Made by a program: the position numbers and the translations under genes | Notes under the pieces: generated by a model | What the model was told of the DNA's origin: nothing | The model's database searches: none | The model's input: only the letters and a program-made list of their open reading frames with translations | Source of the DNA: Vandiemenella viatica | Taxonomy: Eukaryota; Arthropoda; Insecta; Orthoptera; Morabidae | Assembly (NCBI GenBank): GCA_031002005.1 | Contig: JARYHS010008074.1 | Span: forward strand, 283,093,930-283,157,929 | DNA: 64,000 bases | Direction: 5' to 3' | Shown: in pieces, positions 21,241 to 32,397 of the stretch | Numbering within the stretch: position 1 is the stretch's first letter | Layout: the number at the start of each line of letters is the position of its first letter

Positions 21241-22784
21241 GGAGTGCCTTCAAATACTGGTAAAAGTCAAAGAAATGTTCTGAAACCGTGAATAACCTTT
21301 GGAAATTACTAACTGCACTGTAGAAACGGCCGCCACTAACATAAACAAACCCTATGTAAGGAGGGTACTAATTTAGAAATGAAAATAGTTGGAGTTCATT
21401 TCTCGAAAAACACATATTCTGAAAATACCACAAAGTACAGTAAATGGCAGTTAGCTAAGGCATCAGTATAATCGTCACACGAAAGATCACAAGTAATGAA
21501 GCAGAACAGAACCGCCTAACCCCAATCGGAAAATTAAAGTTCTTATACTGAAGTATCACATGTCTAGCCAAAGTTCAGTTTTCCAAAGATGGCCTCCCTG
21601 ACCAGCGCCATTACTGTTTCCGGCAAGCAACAGGTCCCATGAACCTTTGCGCGGCTAAGCGCTGAATTCGCTTGGCAAGCAATACGTGCTTCTCACACCG
21701 TGACCTTCTGAATACTACTAAAATGGCTGGTCGCGGACTTCCCTTTATCGAAAATGCCTACAACCTGCGAGAATCAAAGGTGTTCAAAATTTTAGTGTTC
21801 ACAGAAGGCTTTCAGAAAATCACAATGTATAGAGCGTGTTTCAAAAAGTGTTTTGTGTTCTGTGGGTTTTTTCTCTCAGTGCTTTCAAATCGGTGTAAGA
21901 CATTTACTAAATTGGAGGAATAGTACAGCTATTTGAACCTCCCCTCTAATGTTTATAATTTTTAGTTTAAACTATTTCAGAAATGTTCTTGTGAGCCTGC
22001 TGATTAAAATGAGCTTACAATCTTTAAAATCGGTTAAGTGGATCAAAAGTTATTAATTTTTCTAAAACCGGGTTTTTCCAACTTTACTCAATTTTGCCAA
22101 TTTTTTATTTACAGCTTGTATTGCCCGGATACTATTTTTAATCTTTAATTTATTTAAGTGATTTCCAAATGTTCTTAGTTACGGGAATGTGTTTGCCGGT
22201 TCAAAAACCTATTTAAAAGGTAGCTGTTATTGCGTCGTAAATTTGCGACTCTAAACTTATTTATATCTTTTATTAAACTGTTGGTAACTACTTGAAACTT
22301 ATGGAATATTAGTGGAAGTATTATTTGGAGGTATAAAAACTACTTTTAAAGCTCTGAAACTACTTGACTGGATTTAAATCTTTTATTGAAGATCGCACAT
22401 GGATGGTTTGTTTAAAAGTCATATTTACCGCTTTGAACCTATCTGAAACTATGCGTTATTAGTGGATTTTTATTCTTCGTGGCATAATAATTATTGTAAA
22501 AGTGCTTTACAGTGGAAAAATGTGTGGAATATTAGTGATATGTTCATGTAACCAAACTTGCTTATTTACATTTTTGAGTGGTTATGGATTACGCTTATTT
22601 CGGTAAGTTTACAAGTTATTTCTTATTGGAAACTATTTCTTTATTATTATTGGAACCTGTTTATCTTAATTTCTTGCTTTAATGTCTTGTGGATTCAGTT
22701 TTAATCTGCAGTATCATGTATCAATGTTAATCCCAATTCCCGTCGGTTTTTAACTAACTATTGAAAATACAAAGAGTAAGGTAG
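21241..22784. other. unclassified 1.5-kb block inserted in PLE copy A
   Basis: PLE coding similarity stops near 21240 and resumes near 22785, so this block interrupts the element. It has no recognisable protein; the longest open frame (21672-21923) has no known domain. The borders are approximate and I found no convincing inverted ends or target duplication. Words such as 'aatattagtg' recur several times between 22300 and 22540, suggesting diverged internal repeats. Confidence 0.4.
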
Positions 22785-23186
22785 CTTACATCATGGATAT
22801 GACTTCCTCTGATCCTTCCCTGAAATGCATGACATACTTCCCACAATCGTTCCCACTGCCCCATGCACTTGCATTATTAGACATCTTTGTCCACAAGCAA
22901 TTACCTTCTGACTCCCCTAGACTTCCACCAAGATCTTTCCCCTGCAATAGATTCCACTGAAAAATATGCAGAAAGCATCCAGATACCATTACCTATACTA
23001 ATCCTATCAGAGGAGAATCCTATTCTATTATTGGATATGCCACCTGTGCTACAACTCACATAATTTACCAACTTACCTGTCTTCACACACAGCTTTCTAC
23101 ATCAGTATAATCACTCAACAACTGTCCTACAGAAAGAATGGCCACAGGAAAACTGTTTATACTGCCAACCCTGACCAACCTGTGGC
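22785..23186 (+). pseudogene. Penelope-like element copy A, piece 3 (connector and start of GIY-YIG)
   Basis: The frame reads SFPLPHALALLDIFVHKQLP, a Cys-containing stretch (FPCNRFH, then CRKHP), YTNPIRGESYSIIGYATCAT and THIIYQLTC. This matches copy B on the minus strand at 49700-49790 and the PLE region just before the GIY-YIG endonuclease, which nicks the target. The last part (RKNGHRKTVYTANPDQPV) runs straight into the 8-bp target duplication of the hAT element at 23179-23186. Frame changes occur near 23090. Confidence 0.75.
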
Positions 23187-26100
23187 CAGAGGTGGCCTTA
23201 GGGGGTGGCGAGCAGGGCAATCGCCTGGGGCCTCGCTCTTGCAGGGGCCTCGCGTGGCAACCCGAGTAGGAAAAAAAATAAAATAATTTATAACTTTTTA
23301 TTTTTTACTTAGCTATTAGTTATAACAATAAAATAATGTTGGTTAATTCATAGTAAAGTATATACTTATAGCAATAAGTGCCTAAGTAAAATTTCTTATT
23401 TAGATTTATTCAGTGTCACATTTGTATAACAAGTAAGAATTTCCGAACTTCCTCCACACACTTCTTTACATCTACCAGCCTGGCACCGGACCACACCACC
23501 AAACCAAATTAATAACGGTGGGATATTGGCCGATTGTCGGACCACACTCGCTGTCGTTTGGACTAACTTCAATTGAGTGAGCGCCAACAATAAGGAACGT
23601 GTCGTTGCGGTGGTGGTGCTGACCAATATCGGTCTAGTGTTGCCCGACCTGTATGCGTTACCAGATCGTTTGTGCAGCACATATGTTTCAGTGAATCTTA
23701 CGTTATTAACAGTAGATACAGAAAATAATGAATTGTGAAAAAAAAGATGAAGGAAACTGCCTAAAACTGATTGTAAATTATTTCTGAAATAGTTTGTGTG
23801 TTAAACAAAATTTGTGAAATGAGTTCGCGTGATCGTGATGCCGGTAGAAAATCTGAGTTGGGTAGTACAAAAAGGAAACGAGCTATCGAAAGAAAACAGG
23901 TAGAAAAAAATCTACATGGGTCTTTATATAAATACATAAAAAGTGACGGTCAAGAAACCTCTAAAAATCCTCCATTGATGGAAAGTGACGTATTATTGCA
24001 CGCAAACCCTAATCCAGCTGAAATTATTCCATCACCTAGTAATAATAGCGAGGAAAATGAGTCAACATCATTGTCTCCTACATCACCGCCGCAGTCAGCA
24101 CTATCCAGCCAAGAATGCGTATCTGAACCTATGTCTACGTTCATCACTGCCGGAATTAAAAATCTGAATCCACAAAACAACCCAGGTTTGTGGCTCTTAA
24201 CAATTGCTGATGTAGACTGAACTGAGATTGTATTAAAAGGTCCAATCTGGGTTAAAGTTGATTTTTTTCCCGTAGATGATAATGGAAGGCGATTCAGCGA
24301 ATATCATTACAGTAAAATATTAGCTAATGGTGAAAAGATTGACAGGCGATGGATGATTTATTCACAGACAAAGGATGCCGTTTACTGCTTTCCATGTCGA
24401 ATGTTCGGAACAGAAAATACAAGAATTGGATACAGTAAAGGAGTGTGTGATTGGAAACACTTGGGTGATTACGTAAAGTCTCATGAATCTAGCCGACAGC
24501 ACAAAGATTGTATGTTGAAATGGTCAAATTTAGAGAACGGATTAAAAAGTTGTGCCACTACTGACTCTTTAGCCCAGACTCAGATTGAACAAGAAAGGCA
24601 TCATTGGAGAGATATTTTAGAAAGACTTCTTGCGATTGTAAATCTTTTAGCATCTTATAATTTGGCCTTCAGAGGCCATAGAGATAAATTATCTGACTCA
24701 GATCCAAGTGAAACTAGTGGCAACTTTATAGATTTAGTAAAGTTAATAGCTAGATTTGATCCAATGTTGCGACTTCACCTAAAACAAGTAACTGATAAGA
24801 CAATTAATGACCACTATCTTGGCAAAAATATTCAAAACGAGCTGATACAATTAATGGCAAGTCACGTGAAGACTTTGTTGAGAAAATAATTAAGAATAAA
24901 TATTTCTGGATTATTCTTGATTGTACCTGTGACGTTTCTCGAGTTGAGCAAATGTCAATTATTATAGGATTTTTTAATACAAATACAGCTGACAATGAAG
25001 AACATTTTATTGGCTTCTTAGCCGTTGAAAAAACCACAGCTGAGAGTCTGACTAGTCATATAATCACAGAGCTAGAACAGCTGGGTATATCGTTGCAAAA
25101 CTGCCGTGGCCAAGGATATGATAATGGAACCAATATGCGTGGAGAAAAAAGTGGTGTCCAGAAACGTATACTTGAAATTAATCCACTTGCTTATTTTTTA
25201 CCTTGTGGGAGTCACAGCTGGAATCTAATTGTAGGAGATGCAGCATCGTCTTGTGTTCAAGCAAAAGCCTTTTTTGGTTTGCTACAAAGGCTATACACTC
25301 TGTTCGCCGGCTCAAGTCAGAGGTAGACTATTTCAAAAGCACATGTAAATTCCTTATCGCTAAAACCACTTCCTGAAACTAGATGGGAATGCAGGATACA
25401 ATCACTGAAGGCCATTAAATACCAGCTAAGCGATATATGTGATGCTTTGAAGGATTTAGCAGAAAATGCAACAGATTGTCAGTTGGTTAGTGAATGTAAT
25501 TCTATAGAAAATGATATAACTAGCTACGAATTTGTAGTTTCTCTCGTCATATGGTATGACATTCTTACAAAGATTAATGTTATAAGTAAAATGTGGCAGA
25601 GCGAAAAAATGCACCTCGATACGGCTATACAACACCTAGACGCATTTACACTTTGGCTTGATGATTATCGGGAAAATGGTCTCCAGTCATCGTTGGTAAC
25701 AGCAAGAGAAATAGCAGAGGAAATAATATTGACAGAAAGTTCAAAATATTGAGAAGCAGACGTAAAAGAATTAATTTTGATTACGAAGGGCAAGATGAAG
25801 TTGTTGAATTTCCTGCGGAAGATATTTTCAAAATAAACTATTTTTATGTCATTGTTGACAATGTGCGCACAAGCTGCCAATCTAGATTACAGGCATGAGA
25901 GCATATTTGGATTCATGTACAACATAAAAAAATTAGAGGAAATTAGTGACTGTGAACTTCTGAAACAACGCAGTGACTTGCAACTATCTCTTACAGTAGG
26001 AGAAACATCTCACATTGATGTACAAGAATTGTATGAAGAACTGAATACGCTTGTCTGTGTGTATGAAGGAAAGTATGACATTTTCTCGGTGCTGAAATAT

Positions 26101-26620
26101 ATAATAGGAAAAAATTTAACTGAAGTGTACCCCAATATCGAAGTAGTCCTAAGAATTATTGTCATCACACCTGTGACTGTTGCTTCTGCAGAAAGGAGTT
26201 TTTCGAGGTAAAAATCATCAAAACATATGTGAGGCATTCGATGACACAAGATCGGCTTTCAGCCCTTGCTATACTTTCAAATGAAAATGTCGTAGCTCAT
26301 TCATTAGATCATTGTGCTTTAATTAAAGATTTTAGTCTCAGGAAAAGCCGCAAAAATCATTTTTAAAATCGTGCTTCTCTCTTTTAAGATATTTATGTAC
26401 CTCAGTTTATCATGATTAATAATATTGGTTTTCTTTATGTTTGTCAACTTTTATAAATATTCTAATATAAAATATCAAAGTTCAAAATTTATTTATTTAT
26501 AATTTTTGCATTTCTCGTTAATAAGAAATATCTACTTTTGATTCACATACTTTGCACATAGGACAAGGGCCTCGCAAAGATCTGCCGCCCGGAGCCTCGC
26601 AATTGTTAAGGCCGCCACTG
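23187..26620 (+). mobile_element. hAT transposon, near complete
   Basis: This 3434-bp element has inverted ends CAGAGGTGGCCTTA (left) and CAGTGGCGGCCTTA (right, inverted), 12 of 14 identical, flanked by the perfect 8-bp duplication CCTGTGGC (23179-23186 and 26621-26628). It carries one transposase gene with a few lesions. Subterminal copies of 'ggcctcg' occur at both ends. It is the youngest autonomous-type element in the window judging by the small number of lesions, and it sits within PLE copy A. Confidence 0.95.
23798..26366 (+). pseudogene. hAT transposase (TTF-type zinc finger, DUF4371-like lineage)
   Basis: This transposase would excise and reinsert the element. From the N-terminus there is a lysine/arginine-rich start (SSRDRDAGRKSELGSTKRKR) and a serine-rich linker. 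A zinc-binding block follows (VYCFPCRMFG, 24379-24408, then a later SRQHKDCMLKW), typical of TTF-type fingers. The catalytic region has ILDCTCDVSRVEQMS (first Asp, 24912-24956), CRGQGYDNGTNMRG (second acidic site, 25102-25143) and CGSHSWNL. The C-terminal hAT dimerisation region has VASAERSFSR at 26180-26209. Lesions are an in-frame TGA at 24218, a frameshift near 24865, a TAG at 25324, a frameshift near 25750, a further shift near 25870 and one near 26211. Total length about 850 codons is normal for this lineage. ZMYM1-like host genes share this domain, but the TIRs and target duplication show it is a transposon. Confidence 0.9.
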
Positions 26621-27195
26621 CCTGTGGCAATCCATGTCAGCTTACATGATTCTAATGACCTTAACACCTGCTTTATGGTTAGAGCTGTCCCAAACACCAC
26701 TACCTCTTCAGAACTTAGAAGATGGGAACTGGCCTATCAACAGATCCTAGGCACCAGACATACACCTCATCCTATGCTAAGACTCCAACTGTAAAGCTGT
26801 TACTTACAATTTAAAAAATTTATAGTCAATTTATATAAATATATGTATATTTACTTATTTACTCTTACAACAGTTTGAAATATTTTATTATATTTTACCT
26901 TAAATGATCATCATAGATATTATTCTGTCCCACAATTAATGTTGGTCAACTTCCCCCTCCACTGGTTCAGCCCCACTCTTCCCTGTTGTTCATCATGGGT
27001 TTATTCATATGGTAGGTCCCAATATGTACACATTTTTCCCCTGCCATTGTCTCTTGCATGATTAAGGTTACCTACCAAAATATTGTGAAGTGTGTGTTTT
27101 TTTTTGTGAGAGTGTGTGTAAGTGTGTGTTTTCATGTGTTTATCTGGCCCTCCTGCCTTCATCTGTGGTGAGTGACAGGTCATTTTTCCCTATCC
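26621..27195 (+). pseudogene. Penelope-like element copy A, piece 4 (end of nuclease region and 3' end)
   Basis: After the hAT target duplication the PLE frame continues with HVSLHDSNDLNTCFMVRAVP and SSELRRWELAYQQILGTRHT and ends at a TAA at 26792. Homologous text occurs in copy C (47011-47060) and copy B (49440-49550, minus). The non-coding 3' part ends with 'ccttcatctgtggtgagtga' and 'ccctatcc' (27158-27195), the end shared by other PLE copies here. Confidence 0.75.
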
Positions 27196-28690
27196 TATCT
27201 TACTAAAAGTAGAATGAAGCAGACAGTAGGTTTTAAGCAGTTGGAACACTGCACTTAGTAAGCACATTTTATTTCAGGATGATAATGATAATTGTGATAG
27301 GGCACATGGTTTATCTACTTTTGCATTTTCACTTTAAATTCTTTCAAAGTTTGAAGTAAAATTTACTCTACAACCCTCAATTAATTTATTCCAGTCCCCT
27401 ATTCTATTATATAGTGTATGACTGAAAATAAAGTGCTAATTTATGATCATAGTCATTTAATTCCTTCTATATATTACTTCTCATTCTTTTTTCTATGTAC
27501 ATCAAAGCCTCATCTACAATGTTTAGCTTGAGCACACCCAGAACTCTCTTTAGTTGCCTCTTGTCTTCAAATGAGTTCAACAAAACTTCTTAATCATATC
27601 AGTTATTGACTGTATTATACAAGTTTTGCTCCTTTGTACCACATCTGTCTCTTGTATTTGACACACATAATGTGGATCTGATACTATACCATGACCAAAA
27701 TGCAGGGGCATTCTGTAAGCCTGGTTCCCTCAATTCTCTGGTACATTTTCTTAACAATCTCTCCAGTATATGAAGAACTTTGAAACCTTTACTTTACCAC
27801 TTCCCCACTGTACCCTGCCTAGCCAAGTTAATTGTGAAAAAATGTAGCAACACATTCACATTTATGACTTCAACTAATAATTTCCGATAAATTGTATAAT
27901 CATAAAAAATCTTTATTTTATAACCTGTGTACCTAATAATCTTACTATTATTATTATTATTGGAATTTACTTCCATTGGATATCCAGTTTACAATTGTTT
28001 ACAATTCTAACATTTTAATCTTATTGCTCATTATTATGATACCCAAACCAACAACAGAAGATTCATTACAATAATGAACCACAATGTAACAAATACAACA
28101 TCCAATTGCACCCTCAGTTTTGCTCAAGCTTCCCAGATACCATATTATTTCCTACTTTGCATAAGTTCCTCACCCAGTGAGACATTTCCAAATTTACACA
28201 AGCGGTTCTAACATTATTTACTACCATTCTATTGTTCGTTCTGTAAAAGTGTATTGAAGAGATAGACTCCTAAACTGCCATCTTGACCTTGTAATGGGAC
28301 AATGCCATATTTAATTAATTACATTTCATCACCACTCTTACACTTTTAGCAGAGGTTAAGTCATATTTAGTTTCTACGGGAAAACATACTTTGTAATTCA
28401 AAATGTTCGTGTTGGAGAAACAGTGAAATTACTTCAAGCGGATAAAATATGGCTGTTTGGTCCAGATAACTGTTAGGGACAGGAGAGGATTAAAGAAACT
28501 CTTATTATACTAAAGGACATTATTGGCAGAGAATAAATATGGAGCAGTTGCAAGTAGAGGCCACCTGTGTGATGCATTAAGTAAAAGATTCAAGACAGTT
28601 ATGTGGCAGAAACAGTTATAAGGGCCAAAGCAGATATAGACAGGTTGGGAACCAAAATGTGAGAGACAGAATGAGGGTATTTGGACATGC
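27196..28690. other. stretch without recognised gene, possible coding relic
   Basis: Mostly AT-rich. On the minus strand between about 27860 and 27440 a protein-like pattern (LHILERLLRKCTRELREPGL and, later, LLNSFEDKRQLKRVLGVLKL) suggests a decayed coding relic, but I could not identify a family. Nothing else was recognised. Confidence 0.3.
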
Positions 28691-30107
28691 AAAGTTGTAT
28701 TGGACTTCCTGCGTCAGTGGTGTGTAGAAATTAAGTTAAACCTAGCCCCACAAAAGACGACATACATGTTCATAAAGGGAACACTGAATGAAACTCTGTA
28801 ATCAAGATCCAGGGAAAAATAATAAAAAGAAAAGCAGTAGTCCGTTACCTTGGTGTAAACCTGTTAGAACAACTGAAATTTGTGTCTTATATGGAAGAAG
28901 TATGTGGAAGAGCAACACTGGTAATGTACAAATTAATAAGCATTGGTGAGCGACGATTTAAACTGTCATCGCTGATCAAAAGGTAATATCATAATGCAAT
29001 ACTGGCCTCCATTATTGGATACACAGCAAGCACTTGGGCCAAGCACCTAAAAAAAGTCAAACAGAAGGCACTACTTCAGTGTAGGCAGCAAAGAATTCTG
29101 ATCAGACTAACTGGGGCTTAATGAACACTAACAGCACTACCAATTATACTCGTCATCAGGCCACTGGACCTGGAAGTAAGGAGCATTAAACTGGATAAAA
29201 AGAGGAAGGTATGACCAGACTATGGAAATAATTGGAAGGCCTGCTGCAAACAAAAAAGATGTTTGGGACATGCTGATTGATGAATGGCAGCGAATTTTGG
29301 GCCAATAGCAACACGGACAGAAGAACTCATCACTTGCTTCCTTGTGTGGAAGAGAGAGTTAACATGCCTCACCTACAACCATCTCCAGGGCTCATACAAT
29401 ACGTATCTGGCCATGGTACTTACAACAGTGACTGTGGCAAAGTAAGTACTCCAGAGCATGTGGTTTGTGAATACAAATAAACCGAAGAATCAAGCACCCA
29501 CCTTCAAACACAACTTCAGAAAAGAAGAATAGATAATATAATATGTGAGATCGAGCTCTGGCACTTTCTGGATGAAGCCACTGATCTAGCATCACTACAC
29601 GAGAACGCTGGATATGCAGAAATGAAATTAGCAGAGCGTAGAAGACGCCACGAGTAAGTAACGTAGAAGACGCCACGGTAAGTAACACCAGAAAGACGGG
29701 CAGGTGCGGAGAAATTCAAGAGGAAAGGACTTCCCAACTCTGATTAAAAGCACTGCCCACTATTAATGCAGCAATTGCATCAGGAAGATGGCCAAGATTC
29801 CATTCATCGTAGTGCCTCTGGAAAAAGGAGCCACCTTCTCCAGGGGCCAGGGAGCAGCCTAATCCGATTCCAGGAGGGAATTCCTGCTGTGGGAGTTGGT
29901 GATTCCAAGGCCAAACCAGAGAAGGATGAGATAACTATTTGGAAAGTGAAGCTGGCTGATGGCACTTGGTGGTCAGAATGTCAGCAGAAGTCCTGCAGCA
30001 TCATCAGAAATGGCCAGCGGCCTGGATGTCTGTGGAGGCCAGCAGTGGTGCAGGAAGAACATTTGTGTATAGAACGTTTATTGACTATACGAAAAAGACA
30101 CTCCTGA
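28691..30107 (+). pseudogene. R1-like LINE, second copy, 5'-truncated (thumb and C-terminus)
   Basis: This encodes the same protein region as 19380-20180 of the first R1-like LINE: 'WCVEIKLNLAPQKT', AVVRYLGVNLLEQLKFVSYM (28832-28891), LISIGERRFKLSSLIKR, 'ASTWAKHLKKVKQ' and, after several lesions, MPHLQPSPGLIQYVSGHGTY (29364-29423), the R1-type C-terminal motif, followed by VSTPEHVVCEYK with a changed Cys/His motif. The RT palm is absent, so the copy is 5'-truncated near 28691. The part 29740-30107 (an open frame at 29766-30107) has no recognised domain and may be the 3' region. Divergence from copy 1 indicates a separate subfamily. Confidence 0.7.
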
Positions 30108-30109
30108 TT

Positions 30110-32103
30110 TTTGTGTGAATTAGTGCAGATGGTAGATTAATACTATACTTTATTTGCAAATGAAAATGAGCAAAATATAAAAAGTTTGTTTATTAGTGGT
30201 TGATTTTAAAATGTGTAATTCATAGCAGGTCTGAGTTTAAATATTGAATACGCCTATCCCATTTAAGACCAGAATGAACCCATAAACCCAAAAAATTTAA
30301 TTCCACTGGTTAAAGATTGAACATTCAAAATAATATTTGAGTTGCCAGGTTCCTGTTTTGTGCAGTACGGAAATTTACTGAAATGGTTTTATTGAAATTT
30401 ATTATTAAATACAGTAGAACTCCAATTATCCGAATCAATTGGGACCAGACCCCATTCGGATAGTCGGATTTTTTCCAAGAAAGGGTTTATTTTAATTAAT
30501 TATTGTATGTATGTTAAAAATGCCTTCTTTTCCAAGAGATTTTTGGTGCTTTTCAACTTCAGGGATGAAAATTTCACCGTACAACTTGGTAAAGAAAGCT
30601 GCAGTCATCCGAACATTGGGTTGGTTTCTATGCAAGAGGGGAAGCCTTTTCGCAGTATGTTTCCACCTTAATTAAAAAAGCGATTCGGATAATCGGCGAT
30701 TCAGATAATCGGATAATTGGAGTTCTACTGTAGCTGCTTAGTGGTTTTATTAATTCTTTGCTGAAGAACTTCTCACTTCTGTCTTTCATTAGTACTGTTG
30801 TATCATCTGAAAAGAGAATATTATCATGTGCCTCAATATGTTCATTAATATACATTCATTCATACATATAAATTCATTCATATTCATATTAATATATAAT
30901 GTCATTAATATACAAAATAAAAAAAGGGTTCCAAGAACCGAACCCTGTGGAATACCATGTTTAATACTGCTGATGTCTGAGTTGTGAATTTCGCTTTCTG
31001 TGCCCTTACATTTTAAGCTGACTACCTGTTTTCTTCCATCAAGGTATGACTCAAACCATTTGTCAATGGTACATTTAACGTTTTATAGATAATTTTCTCT
31101 AGTAATTTTGAATCCCAGAAGGGATAGTAATAGTCTGATAGTTATCTAGTTTATCGGTTTCTTCCTTCTTACATACTAGAATAACTTTTGCCAACTTTAG
31201 TATTTTGGGGAAAGTACCTGTTAGTAATGAACTATTATACACATGTGTTAGGGATCGAATTATGTATCCAGAACATACCTTTAGGATTATATCAAGAATT
31301 CCATCAATTCCAGCACAGAATTTATTCTTTAGTTCTTTTATGGTGTTTGCAATTTCTTCCTCTCAGACACTAAGAACAAAAAGTGATACACCACATGTTC
31401 CTATCTTATTCTCACGTTTGGGAAATACATTTAATTTTTTTAATAGTTCATCAGGAATACCTATGAAATAATTATTGAGGAGGTTTGTTACAACATCTGG
31501 GTTATTAATTACTTCATGATTATATTTTAAAGAAATATTTTGGTGTGTTTTTTTTAGTTTTACCTGTTTCCTTTCTTATTACATTCCATATAGCTTTGCT
31601 TTTCTTAGTTGAATTATAAATAAATCTATCATTTTGCATATTTTTGGCATGTTTTATAACATTGTGTAATATATTTGAGAATTGTTTATAGTGCACTGTG
31701 GATATGTTTATAAACTTTGTACAGAAGTCTCTTTGTGTGACATGACTTTTTTATTCCTGCTTTTATCCAAGTGTTGTGAGCTGCACTATTTTTAAAAAAA
31801 ATATTTTTGTTTTAAGTGCAAATGCTAATTTAAAATATTAATTTAATAGCTAAATAAAGATACTGAATTTGTCATTTAAGTCTTCTAATTGAAAAATATC
31901 TCATCATGATTCCTTACTTAATAAGTAAATGTAATTTGCAATGTTTTCTTTAGTGAATGATCTGGTTTTATTTTAAAATATAATCTTCTCGGGTGTTCAG
32001 CCGTAAGATGTCATATAAACACAACATTTGGACAGCATGCTCTGTTGTCTTCATCAGATGTCAGGTATCTTCATTATGACACATTATGAATATTTATTTT
32101 CCT
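30110..32103 (-). pseudogene. CR1-like LINE reverse transcriptase (broken)
   Basis: Read on the minus strand this follows the endonuclease at 32104-32340. A linker with LLYKVYKHIHSALYKQFSNI and SKAIWNVIRKETGKT (31740-31560) leads to RT text in several frames: 'KNKFCAGIDGI', 'LAKVILV', 'NYQTITI', TIDKWFESYLDGRKQVVSLK (31075-31016), 'HGIPQGSVLG' (about 30960-30930), and ILFSDDTTVLMKD (30820-30780), where the catalytic box reads FSDD instead of FADD. A Tigger-type MITE (30412-30730) then interrupts the thumb, which continues with 'FLGLWVHSGLKWD' (about 30290-30250) and LYFAHFHLQIKYSI. Many stops and shifts are present. A patch at 31985-32090 is GC-richer and may be another small insertion. Confidence 0.7.
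30412..30730. mobile_element. Tigger/pogo-type MITE
   Basis: This 319-bp element has inverted ends that both read CAGTAGAACTCCAATTATCC (at least 20 identical bases), flanked by TA on both sides (30410-30411 and 30731-30732). No coding sequence is present. TIR length and TA duplication place it in the Tc1/mariner superfamily, and the 'CAGT...' end with 'ATTATCCGA' motifs is characteristic of Tigger/pogo elements. It interrupts the RT thumb of the CR1-like LINE. Confidence 0.9.
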
Positions 32104-32397
32104 TTAATGGTTAATATCAGAGCCAAATGAGTTGTATACTTTGACTGAGAAACTTTGTTCATCATTACTTATGAAAATTTGATCAAGAATTGCCTTACTC
32201 AATTCTGTGACTCTCGTTGGATTATCCACAATGTGGTATACACCATAAGAATTCAGAAGCTGTGTTAACAATTCTCCACTTTTGTCCCTTGTTAGATAAT
32301 CTACATTGAAATCTCCACACATTACTAGCTCAAAATTTTTGTTTGCTAATATTGCTCAAGAGTGATTGTAAGCACCTTAGAATCTGGGTAAATTCTA
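32104..32397 (-). pseudogene. LINE endonuclease, C-terminal part
   Basis: The minus strand encodes NFELVMCGDFNVDYLTRDKS from about 32335, with the GDFN motif that carries catalytic Asp and Asn of the AP-like endonuclease, then LLNSYGVYHIVDNPTRVTEL and ILDQIFISN, where a 'DQIF' word replaces the usual 'DNIF/DHIF'. The frame is open for 72 codons (32322-32104). Its N-terminal half is found 2.2 kb away at 34594-34930, so this domain is split by an insertion. It belongs to the CR1-like LINE. Confidence 0.8.

Noticed and set aside
23798..26366. Host ZMYM1-like gene
   Set aside because: Inverted ends and a perfect 8-bp duplication around it, plus several stops, show it is a hAT transposase.
31985..32090. 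Hammerhead-ribozyme-like text on the minus strand (CTGATGA followed by a GACA/TGTC stem)
   Set aside because: The GAAA core is replaced by CAAA and stems I and III do not pair; it may still be a fragment of a ribozyme-bearing repeat, but this cannot be supported.
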